Translations under genes and position numbers: made by a program
Shown: positions 33,001-42,437 of the stretch, piece after piece
Numbering within the stretch: the stretch's first letter is position 1
Layout: the number at the start of each line of letters is the position of its first letter
Notes under the pieces: model-generated
Seen by the model: only the letters and a program-made list of their open reading frames with translations
Told to the model about the DNA's origin: nothing
The model's database searches: none
From: Edaphochlamys debaryana
Taxonomy: Eukaryota; Chlorophyta; Chlorophyceae; Chlamydomonadales
Direction: 5' to 3'
NCBI GenBank assembly: GCA_016858145.1
Contig: JAEHOE010000039.1
Span: 744,001-808,000, forward strand
Length of the DNA stretch: 64,000 bases

Positions 33001-34433
33001 CCGCGAACACCGACAGCGCCAGCCCCCGCTGCCCCGCCCCGAACATGTCGGCGATGGTGCCCCCCGCGTTGGTGAGGGGCGAGGAGCCGAAGGCGCCCGC
33101 CAGGAAGCGGAGGACCACCAGCGAGACGAGGCCGGGGGCAACGGCGCAGGCGGCGTTGAACAGCACCAGCGCGGCGTAGGTCTGGGGTGGGTGGGATGGG
33201 GGGAACGGGGTGGTTGCGTGGGTGGTTTGGCGGGTGGGTGGGTGGGGCGGGGAAAAGAACATGGTCCTTGGTTGACATGGTGGAGAGCAATGGGTCCCTG
33301 CCCCCGCCCCGCTGCGGCTCACCCATATGAACACCGCCCGGCGGCCCACCACCTCGGACAGCGGTGCCCACAGCAGCGGACCTAGAGCGAAGCCTGGGGA
33401 GGGGGGGCACGGGCAGGGGGGAGGGGACACGGAAGGAGTCGTGGGAGTGAGGCGAGGCGCTTGTTGGCCGTACGCGTCCCTCCATGGTGAGCCGGACGAA
33501 GGGACCGGATGTGGGTGCCGCCTCCACGGGCGCTACGCTGCTGGTTCTCGTGACGACAGCCCCAGCCCCAGCCCCTCTCTGCACCTAGCCTACCCCTCCC
33601 AGCCCCCCTGTCCTCATCCGGCCCGCCTGCCTTCTCCGCAGCCCCCACCCCCACCCCAACCCCCAACCGCCCAACTCCCAACTCCCAACCGCCCAACCCC
33701 CAGCCCCCTCCACCCCGTCCTCCCCCACCCACCCAGCACGAAGGCGCTGATGCCCGCCACCGCCCCCTCGGGGGACGCCCCCAGGTCCTGGACCAGGTCC
33801 CCCAGCGCCCCCGCGTAGGCGCTGGAGCAGAAGCCCACGCCCAGGGTGGCCACTGCCGCAAGGGCCGTCACCGCCCACTTGTAGGCGGCGGGGTAGGTCT
33901 GGGGGTTCTCGGCGTCGCCTGGGGGGGCACGAAGGGGGGGGGGAGGTGAGGGAGGCAGGGCAGGAGGAGGGCATGGGGGTACGGTTGCGCCGCTGGGGGA
34001 TCTGTGGCTGTTCGATGCTGGAGCGGGCGGCGGCGCAAGCGCGAGATGGTGGAAGGTCCCTGCCGTGCTGGCCGTGCCCTGCTGCTTGCTTGGTTTCCCC
34101 TGCTTGCTTGCTGGGAGTTTGCCAATAGCCGCCCCGGGGATGTAAGGGTGTGGTGTGTAGTACTGCTACGTGCCTACGATTTCGGGGATTGCCCCCCGTC
34201 CTGGCCCAGCCGCTCGGACCCGCGTGGCTGCGCCCGGCCCCACCCGTGGGCAGCCAGTCGACGATGATGGGCGCTTTCGTGTCGCCCAGGTCGCCGCTGT
34301 CCGCCGACCCGCTATATCCCTCCCGGAAGCTCGCGAACTCCTCCCGGTACAGGCGCCAGGCGTAGGTGCGCATAGAGCCGGAGGGGGCCGGCGCCGATGC
34401 CGGGCGCCGGCCCCTCGATGTTGTCCTGCTCAT
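30089..34433 (-). CDS. MFS transporter, DHA1 (fungal multidrug-resistance type)
   Basis: Eleven exons: 34433-34244, 33918-33733, 33393-33323, 33181-32980, 32777-32698, 32534-32421, 32103-31956, 31628-31563, 31372-31137, 30835-30699, 30536-30089. Total 1,878 nt, 625 residues. Predicted drug:H+ antiporter of the plasma or vacuolar membrane; substrate unknown. Diagnostic stretches: [17 protein letters not shown] before TM1, [20 protein letters not shown] (TM2 and motif A), [46 protein letters not shown], an EYRSKYEAGEP start to the central loop, and [20 protein letters not shown] then [14 protein letters not shown] at the last TM. These match DHA1 permeases of ascomycete and basidiomycete fungi closely. 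About 12 hydrophobic segments fit. The Glu/Pro-rich tail after TM12 is lineage-specific. Part of exon 7 with its donor is duplicated in the following intron. Confidence 0.85.
31846..32001 (-). repeat. 107-bp-spaced duplication of the MFS exon 7 end and its donor
   Basis: About 47 bp at 31953-32001 (end of exon 7, coding [13 protein letters not shown], plus the GTGGG donor) recur at about 31846-31893 as [13 protein letters not shown] plus GTGGG. The intronic copy is diverged at a few bases and would act as a second donor 107 bp downstream. Confidence 0.85.
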
Positions 34434-36174
34434 AGTGCCAACGCAGTTCCAGGAGTGCGTCAGCAGGTCCGCGAGCGAAGCAGAGGCAACAACGCAGGCG
34501 TCATTCCCGGGTCTGGGGCTAGTTTCTACACGTCAAGTCGAGAACGGTCAGCAGGCCGCTGGCTTACGACACGTCGCAGCCGCGAGTTGGCTGTACCCGG
34601 AACGTGTCCAGCAATCGATTTGGCGTCGCGAGTCAGCGTAGCCGATTGAAGGCGGAAAGGAAGGGGCGGCCGTAATGGTACAACCTCAGCCGACAAGTCA
34701 GACATCACCGCCTTATGCATTCTCGCACGCACGATGCGAACTCCCAACGGAGTGCGTTCGCGCGATGGTGCTTATGCATGTCAAGTCGTGCAGGTTGCGC
34801 GCGGTAAAGCAGACGGATGCGAGCCCGAAGCAAGTCATCCGCCAGGACAAACTCGTACCGCGCGGGGTTCGGGGACACCACTTAGCCTCCGCTTCCTTGC
34901 AGCCCTTACTTGCGAGCGCAGGCGACAATGTTCCATTCGGAGCAAGCATGCCGTGTCCGCTGAGGCAAGGGCTGTCCCAGTCGGAGGCACGGGCTCGCAA
35001 CCCGGCAAGACACGGAACCTCTCGGAACGCACATCACTGCACGAGGCGCCACCAGATTCTCGGCTCGCTATGTTACATAGCACTGTACCACTGACGCGCG
35101 CCAAGTGCCGAGGTCACTACGTCACCTCAACAAAGCACTTGATTCCTCTCTCCGCGTCCCTGGCCCAACAGTGCAGGTGCCTACACTGCAAACTGCACAT
35201 CACCGCGACCACGCCTCATGTTCATTCTTGCGCCTGCGCATCTGCAGGAGCACGCCAGCCGCCTCGATACAAGGTATCCTACCCCTTACGTCGCCCCTAA
35301 CCCTCCGCTCCAGCCCCGAGCGCCTGCCCTAGTCCCCGCTTCCAAGACACCATGTGAAACCCTACCGTAAGCCCCGTCTCCAACCCTCCCACGGGCCCCC
35401 GCCGAGAGCCGTCTCGTCAGCTGCTGTCGCTCGCGCCACCAAGGGCCGCATTGGGCGAAGCGCGTCACATCGAGGGCCAGCCCGACCCCACCCCGCCCCA
35501 CACGGCCCCGCCCGCCATACAGGCGAGAAGGGCACGTGGGCGGGCGTAGAGGCCGTGCCTCCCCGCTTGGCTCCCAGCGGTTCCGTCCCTTCAGCCGGTG
35601 GTGGGCATGCGCGGCACCCCTTGGCCCCGCCCTGCCCGCCCCTCCACTCCTGCTCCGTCCCCCTGACCAGCCCGGCCCTTCCGCACGAGGCGGGAGGGCC
35701 GCAGCTCGGGGCACAGGATACGGAGTCCAGGTGGGCAGAGCAGGGCAGGGCAGGGCCAAGCAAGGCCGCTCGCACATGCACCCGGCAGTGCCGCCTCCTC
35801 CCCTCTTCCTCGCCCGCCCCTCAGCAGCAGTGCTGGAGGGAAGGGGGGGTGGGGGCGAGCGCTGCTCCACCGCCGGCCGTGTAGGGCCCGCCGCCATGGC
35901 TCCGCCGCCGCAGCCAGCCAGGCCGGAGCCCAGCCGGACGCAGCGGCGCGGCCCTCTCGAGAGCAGCCCCCCGCCGCCAGCCAAGCCTAGGTCCACCCGC
36001 CGACCTACATCAATAAATACTCCACAACCGCGATCCGCCGTCCGCCGCCGCAGCGCTGTGCTGCAGCCGCAGGGCGGCGGCGGCCGACCCAGATGGGCGG
36101 CGCGCGGAAGCGGTCCGTTGATGTGGGTCGGCGGGTGGGCTGGCGGCTGGGAGCTGCCCTGGAGAGAGCCTACG
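34434..36174. other. Intergenic region and probable 3' UTR of SELENOK
   Basis: The 36.17 to about 35.3 kb part lies just after the SELENOK stop on the minus strand and should contain its 3' UTR, where a SECIS element must lie. From about 34.45 to 35.3 kb the composition is less GC-rich, with only overlapping short ORFs. This part probably also holds the promoter of the MFS gene. Confidence 0.45.
35963..36150 (-). repeat. Long inverted repeat in the SELENOK 3' region
   Basis: Plus positions about 36121-36148 (atgtgggtcggcgggtgggc) are nearly complementary to about 35968-36010. The core stem is 20 bp with one mismatch (CACCCGCCGACCCACATCAA with TTGATGTAGGTCGGCGGGTG), enclosing a loop of about 110 nt. 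In the transcript it would form a strong hairpin some 25-40 nt after the SELENOK stop. It lacks the SECIS core, so its role is unknown. Confidence 0.7.
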
Positions 36175-37035
36175 TTAACCTCAGCCACCCCCAGCGCAGC
36201 CCGGGGTGACTGCGACGGCGGGTGGAGGGTGGGCCACAAGCGGGGGTCAGAGCAGGGCACGTTGCAAGGCCACCACAGGGCGCAACCGGCGCATTGGCCC
36301 TACATGTGCGCAGCCCTCCGTCCGAGCGGCCCTCAACTGTCTGAAGCCTGCCCCCCCGTGCCCCGCACTCACGGTGCTTGCCACCGCCTCCGCCAATGTT
36401 GTCTAGCCCCGTTACACGCGGGCCACCGCCGCCGCCGCCTGAGGGCGGGTCCCGCTTCTTGTGCACCTTCTGGCGCAGGAAGTTATCGTGGGCCTGGGGC
36501 GAGATCATGGTCATGATGCTGCGCGGGAGGTGAGGGGGGCGGCGGGGGCGGGGGGGGGGGGGAGTTCGCGGGGTGGTGGCAGGCGCGGGACGGGGCAGCG
36601 CCCCCCCGGGGCAGCGGGGCTGAGGCGGGAGTTGGGCCCTGGTGGAAGGGAGCCCCCAGACCGTGACTTCTCAAAGTCGGTCTCCACATTGTTGTGAGGC
36701 AACCCCGTCTGTAAGCAAGCGCCAGGCTGGCTCGGCTCGGCAAGTGCGCGCTGGGCCCGCATGCGCAGCCCGGGACCTGAACGGGCAGCCGCAACTTCCC
36801 CCCAAGCCACAGCCAGCTCACAAGGTCATGATGGCCGCGTACAGGGCCAGGAGTCCCTCCCAGACAATAGAGAGGCGCCATGGGCTTCTCTTTTCCTGCA
36901 CCGTGCCTGCGTGCGAAACGCGACGTGGGGTGTAGGATCTGGAGACCTGAGACCCCGCAGGACAGAAAGCTGCTAAGAGGAGGGAGGGACACGTCGCCAA
37001 GAGCAACCCACACCTGCTCGCGAGATGTAGGGCAT
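36175..37035 (-). CDS. SELENOK: Selenoprotein K (SELENOK), in-frame UGA for selenocysteine
   Basis: Four exons: 37035-37014, 36906-36822, 36518-36373, 36209-36175. They sum to 288 nt, 95 residues including Sec. SelK is a small single-pass ER membrane protein linked in animals to ER-associated degradation and protein palmitoylation. Landmarks: N-terminal MPYISRAGTV (animal MVYISNGQV), the invariant SPWRLS at 15-20, a TM helix at about 19-41, a basic cluster RQKVHKKR, a Gly-rich segment, and C-terminus CAGGG-U-G (animal AGG-U-GR). The UGA codon (36183-36181) is followed by one Gly codon and TAA, the position of Sec in animal SelK. Four exons join in phase across three introns only if UGA is read through. 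Exon 1 is just 22 nt. Length fits the family (about 94 aa). Automatic annotation would end the protein at UGA or miss the gene. Confidence 0.88.
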
Positions 37036-37408
37036 CCTCGCCCTGCCCCTTCTGGGGCGTCGACAAGTGGCTCTACCAGGTGCAACTGCGATGCTAGAGA
37101 GAGGAGAGCTAGAGCGTCGAAACCGCTGAGGAATGCGAGTGTGAGCCGCTCTGTTGCGTGCTCTTCCCCGGTTCTGCGTGTAGTGTGCAAGACCGTGTGT
37201 AGTTTTTGTTAGTGAACGTCGGGTTCCGTGCTACCGAAGCCGAAGCGGGAGCCCTTGCATGAGCGTCCGGCAGACCCCGCCTTGCGCTCTGCCGCGCTCC
37301 ACATCGCCATACCGCACTGATACGGCTGACTGGCGCCAGCGCAACGCAGCGCACTCGTACTAGTGGTCGACGCGCGGTGCCCCCTCGCGCACCACCCATC
37401 GCCTAGCC
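37036..37408. promoter_or_regulatory. Divergent promoter region SELENOK / TPR gene
   Basis: Only 373 bp separate the start codons of SELENOK (-) and the TPR gene (+), so both promoters and 5' UTRs must share this segment. It is less GC-rich than its flanks (for example agtttttgttagtgaac near 37201). No clear TATA box or known element is recognised. Confidence 0.6.
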
Positions 37409-39243
37409 ATGCCCCCAGCGCCCTGCCCGCAGCGCGCTGCAAGGGCGCACACGAACCCTTCAACATGCTCTAGTTCAGCGGGGACCTCGTCGCGATGCCC
37501 GCCCGCGTCGAGCTCGCCACTCCCTCCAACACGCCTGCTTGGCTGGACCGGCCCCAACCCGCACCGCGCAGCCCTCCTGCCCCGGGCCGTCGGGGGCGGC
37601 GGTGAGGCCTCCCCCGCCTCCACCTCCACCGCCACCACGGAACCTGGCGCGGGTGGTGGCGGCGGCGGAGGCTCCAAGGAGGCCCTCCTCGCCCGCATCG
37701 CCCGCGCGAAGAAGTACAAGCAGGGCGGGGCGGGGGAGGACGCGGGGTCGCCGTCGCCCGCTGCCGCGCCCCCTACGCCCGGCATCAAGGAGGCCCCTCT
37801 TCCTACCCTGGGCCCCGCAAAGGCGAGCCGGGGAGTGTGTTCTTGAGGGGGGGGTGCAGGCAGGGATGAAGCGGAAAGACGGACGGACATGCCGCGAGTC
37901 GGGGAGGGCAAGCACGGCGGGGAGCGGGGAGCGGGGAGGGGTGCTTCTAGGCTTTCCCAGTTCTTGGACCCTCCCAGCCATCCCCATCCTTGCCCATCAT
38001 CGCCCATCAACCCCTTCCCACGCCCCTCGTGGCGTCCTCTCTCTTGGCTACCACCACCCCATCGTCACCACACCCTTCCTTATTACCCCCTTCCCCAGGT
38101 GGACTGGGGGGCCATGGTGGGTTTCCTGGATGCCCCGGTGGCGGCGGAGCGGGGGCAGGGGCCGCCGGGCTGGGCCCCGGGCGCCGACGTGAGCCCCGAG
38201 GCGGCGGCGGCCGCGGAGGAGGCGGCGGCGGCCGCGGAGGAGGCGGCGCGGGCGGAGCGGGAGCGGCGCTTCATGGCGGACACGGACAGCAAGGACTACA
38301 TGGTGGGGGGGGCGGGGGGGGGGGGGGGGGGCCTTCTCCGCAATTCACGAGGGCAAAAGGAGGGTTTAAAGGTTAGCGGGAAAAGGGGGAGGGGGAAAAG
38401 CATGGTTTCAAGGGTTTGGGGTAAGCTGCAAGGGGCGGGAAAGGGGTTCGGTAGGAGTTGGGGGAGGTTGCCTGGCTGTCAGGTGTGCGGCGGCCCCTCG
38501 TTGGAAAGGGGGCTGCGCTATTGGAACTTCAAACGAGGGGACCAGGGGGCGCAGGGGCAATGAGGCTGCGGCCTTTGCAATGGCGCGGTGACCGCATGCT
38601 CCCGGCGTGCCGAGGCGGGGCCCCAGACCCTGACCCACGTGCCCGTGAGTCGGCCGCAATCCCCACCACCACCGCCACCTACCGCCGTGCAACCGCTGCC
38701 TCCATCCTCCTTCCCATGCCGCCCCGCCCCGCCCCGCAGGCAATGCTGATGAACAGCTCCCGCAGCGCCGGCGCGGGCAGCGCCACGCGCGCAGCGGACG
38801 CCATCGCGGGCGTACTGGCGGAGGGGGCGGGGCAGGGCGGCGAGGGGGGCGAGGGGGGCGAGGAGGGGTCCGGGGCCATCAGCCCCGATCAGCGCATGGA
38901 GGAGTTCACCCAGGCCAAGGAGGCCCGGCTCAAGGCGCTGGGGGCTGAGATCATCACGCGCGATCTGTCGTATAACCCAGGTGGGCGCAGGGCAGGGCGG
39001 CGTGGCTGGGGTGGTGCTGGTGCCGTACGCGGCCGAGCTGCCGGTTGCGGCCCTTGTACGGGCGCATGTGTGCACACGCCATCTGCTGTGTGCGGAGACC
39101 CACAAGGACCCTTCCCCACGTGCCTAGCTGCCTACCCACACCTCACGCTCTGCCTCCCTGTACCCTGCCCACGCGTCCTCCCGCCTCCTCACTTGGCCCA
39201 CACGTTCCCTTGCCTTGAACCCCAACTGCCCCCCTCCCCCCCC

Positions 39244-39312
<69 letters not shown>

Positions 39313-42300
39313 CCCCCCCTCCCCCCCCTCCCCCCCCAGGCGGCAACGTGGTGACCCGCGTGAGTATGCCCGGTGCCGGCATCATGGCGGGGCCGGAGGC
39401 GGTGGCGGAGGCGGAGGTGCGGGCGGCGGCGGCGCGGCGGGCGGAGGCGGAGGCGGAGCGGCTGGAGCGGGAGCGGGAGGCGCGGGAGGCGGCGGAGGTG
39501 GAGGCGGCGCGGGCGCGGGCGGAGCTGGCGGCGGCGGCCGAGGCGGCGGCGGCGGGGCTGTCGGGCGCGGACGGAGAGACGGAGGTGTACAAGCCCAAGG
39601 TGCGCGCGGGCGGGGAGGGGGGCTGAGTATCGGTGAACGCAGCGTGCGGTCGGGGCAGCAGGTGTGTAAGTGCCTATGAGTCATGGGATTTGCAAGAGCT
39701 TGAAGGGGGCTATGGGGTCTGGCCCCCCTCAACCCCCCCCCCCCCAGGTGACCACGTGGGGCGTGTTCCCTCGGCCCAAGGACATCAGTGAGGCCTACGG
39801 AGGGGGGCGCAACATCAAGCCCGGCCAGGTGGGGGGGAGGCGGCGGGGACAACAAGGCGGTGCTTCAACCGGGCCTGCCCGAGTGGCGGCGTGCGCTCTC
39901 AAGTACTGACACTCTTACGCGGTCACGCCCGGTCCCTTCGCGTGCCCGCCGCCACCTCCCGTCCTCCTGACCAACGGATGACTAATGCGGCCTCTTCCGT
40001 CTCCCGGCCGCCACCTGCCGTTCTCCTACCCAGCTCCCAACCCCGACCCCCGACCCCCGACCCCCGACCCGCCCACCCACCCCCCAGGAGCTGGAGACCC
40101 CCACCCAGAAGGCCGAGCGCGAGAAGAAGTACGCTGCGGCCCTGGCTGCGTTCAAGGCGCGGGCGGGGCTGGAGGTGGACCCCGAGGTGGAGGAGCGGGC
40201 GGGGCAGGTGAGGGGGGGGGGGGGAGGGGTGATAGGGGGGGGGGGGGAGGAGAGGGGCAGGGAGAAGGGGAGGCGGGGAGTCCCTTGGTCGCCCAACGCG
40301 GTCGGGACGGCGGGCGGTTATCCCTCTGAACTCAACGCCTCCTCCTGCCCCCCCCCCTCCCCACACACACACACAGATCTACGAGGAGGGCATGGCTCTG
40401 TTCATGGACGGCCGCCTGCAGGTGGGGGGGGGAGTGGGGGGGGGAAGGGGAAGGGGGGAGAGGGAAGGGGGGAAGGGAGCTCGAGGGGACTGACAGCGGC
40501 GTCCAGGGCGCCAGGTCGGGGGAGGGGTGGGGGCGGGGGCTGCAGGGCGCAGGCGTGCGCTCGGGCCGGGGTGGGGGCTGGGGAGCCCGAGTGCAGGTGA
40601 CCCGCTCACCCCCTCCCTGCCGCCCCTCCTGAACCACCCTCCTGCCGCCCCCTGAACATTCCCCCCCCCCTGCCCCGCAGTCCTCCTATGAGAAGTTTGA
40701 GAAGGTCATTGTAATGGTCCCCGTCAAGACCAAGGTGGGTGTGTGTGTGGGGTCCTAAGGGGTAGGTGAAGGAGAGGAGAGGAGGAGGAGAGGCCCGGCG
40801 CCGCCTGCGTGCACCCACCAGGCCACCACACTCCTCGCCCCCCTCCCCCCCCCTCCCTCCCCCCCCTCCCCTCCCCCCCCCAGTACGGCGGCCTGGCCAC
40901 CCTGCAGAAGGCCATCGTGCTCGACTCCGTGGGCCGCAGCGAGGAGGCGCAGAAGCTGTACAAGACCATTGCGGGGCACGCGGTGGCGCAGGTGGGGGCC
41001 TGGGGGGGGGGATGTGTGTGGGTGGGGGGAGGGGGCTGTGTGGGTGGGGCAGGAGGGGGCTGTGAGGGGCGGTGTGAGGGGCGCTGTGAGGGGGAGAGCC
41101 GTTATGGATGGGGGAGGGGGCAGGAGGGCGGGCTGTGGGGCTGTGGGCAGAGAGTGCAGAGCACGGAGGCGGGGAGGCGGGGAGGTGGGGAGTTGGGAAG
41201 GCGGGGAGGTGGGGAGGCGAGGTGGGTCCTTGCGCACCCCCTGCCGGCATGTGACGTGCAGGGCACCCCCTGCCCCACCCCGTCACCCGTGACCTTCACT
41301 CCCTCACTCCTTCGCTTCCGCCCTCCTAACCCCCTTCCAACCCCCTCCCCCCTTACCCCCCCCCCCCAGGTGTCCCGCAAGGCCAAGCAGATGCTCTTCA
41401 GCTTCGAGGCCATGGAGTGAGCAGGGGTGGGGGTGGGGGGTGGGGGTGGAGGGGGGGGGGGTCGAGCAAGAGACAAGTTGGGCGGGGACGGGGGGGAAGG
41501 ATGCAGGGCAAGGGGTCAGCTCGGACGGCAGTGGTACCAGCCGGCATAAAGGGGCCAGGGTACAGGCAAGGGGGGCTGGGGGGCTGGGGTGTGGCGACTG
41601 GGGGAAGGACTGGCAAAGGGGGCATTCTCGCGCACCTGGCATGCAGTCCTTACAGGCAACGTGTTACGGTACCTCCCAACCGTCAAACGACCCAGCTGCC
41701 ACAGATTTACAATCCCACCAACTCCCCCTTCCCCCCCAGATTCATGAAGGCCGACCAGTTCTCCTACGCAGTGAAGAAGGACGACTACGACAAGTACTTC
41801 AGGTGGGGGCGAGGGGGAGGAGGAGAGGGGAGGAGGAGAGGGGAGGGAAGGGGAGGGGAGGGGAGGGGAGGGGAGGGGAGGGGAGGGGAGGGGAGGGGAG
41901 GGGAGGGGAGGGGAGGGGAGGGGAGGGGAGGGGAGGGGAGGGGAGGGGAGGGGAGGGGAGGGGAGGGGAGGGAGGGGAGGGGAGGGGAGGGGAGGGGAGG
42001 GGAGGGGAGGGGAGGGGAGGGGAGGGGAGGGGAGGGGAGGGGAGGGGAGGGGAGGGGAGGGGAGGGGAGGGGAGGGGAGGGGAGGGGAGGGGAGGGGAGG
42101 GGAGGCTCCGGGGGTGGGGGGGTGCCATGGTGATCGATGGCTGCCGGGGGTGGGTGGGTGTAGAGGGGGAGCACTGGACGCTGTGTCTCGGGGCACTCTT
42201 GTGCACCGGCATCCATGCCAACCTCGTCCTCCCCCCCCTTCATCTCCCCACCCGCCCACCCACCCATCCACCCGACCCACCCGCCCAAGGCCCATCGCCG

Positions 42301-42437
42301 ACCGCAACTCCATCTACGTGGCCACCGAGGAGGAGCGGGCCGCGGACGAGGCGGCGGCGCGGGCGGCCTCGTGGGTGGCGCTGGCGGTCATCCTGGCGCC
42401 CGTGGTGGCGGTGGCGGCGCTGGCGGCGGGGCGGTGA
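37409..42437 (+). CDS. TPR-like protein with C-terminal membrane anchor, probably plastid
   Basis: Twelve exons: 37409-37822 (or -37834), 38099-38302, 38740-38980, 39340-39599, 39748-39828, 40088-40207, 40377-40421, 40681-40734, 40884-40991, 41370-41416, 41740-41802, 42290-42437; 594 or 598 residues. The first roughly 60 residues are Ser/Pro/Arg-rich and transit-peptide-like. Long Ala/Glu-rich segments follow (probable coiled coil, for example EAEAERLEREREAREAAEVE). The conserved part is IYEEGMALFMDGRLQSSYEK then FEKVIVMVP, YGGLATLQKAIVLDSVGRSE, EEAQKLYKTIA and VSRKAKQMLFSFEAM: two TPR-like helix pairs. The last 22 residues are hydrophobic (SWVALAVILAPVVAVAALAAG), ending in one Arg. Plants have similar uncharacterised TPR proteins with a C-terminal TM helix; function unknown. 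Exon 1 ends either at a GC donor (AAG|gcgagc) or a weak GT donor 12 bp later; both keep the frame. Confidence 0.72.
39245..39309 (+). repeat. Homopolymer of 65 C in a TPR-gene intron
   Basis: Sixty-five uninterrupted C residues form the core of a roughly 110-bp C-rich tract just before the exon 4 acceptor (AG at 39338-39339). On the other strand this is a G-quadruplex-prone poly-G run. Confidence 0.93.
41845..42105 (+). repeat. (GGGGA)n pentanucleotide array in a TPR-gene intron
   Basis: About 50 nearly perfect GGGGA units with a single one-base interruption near 41971, filling most of the last intron. The array produces long repetitive ORFs on both strands (EGRGG, PSPPL) that are not genes. 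Confidence 0.95.

Noticed and set aside
35286..35500. Possible coding exon (LDVTRFAQCGPWWRER) downstream of SELENOK
   Set aside because: SELENOK ends at 36175 with its canonical C-terminus. The frame has no partner exon and no family match, so it is read as 3' UTR.
41785..42288. Repetitive Pro/Ser/Leu frames opposite the TPR-gene intron
   Set aside because: Translation of the GGGGA array, not a gene.
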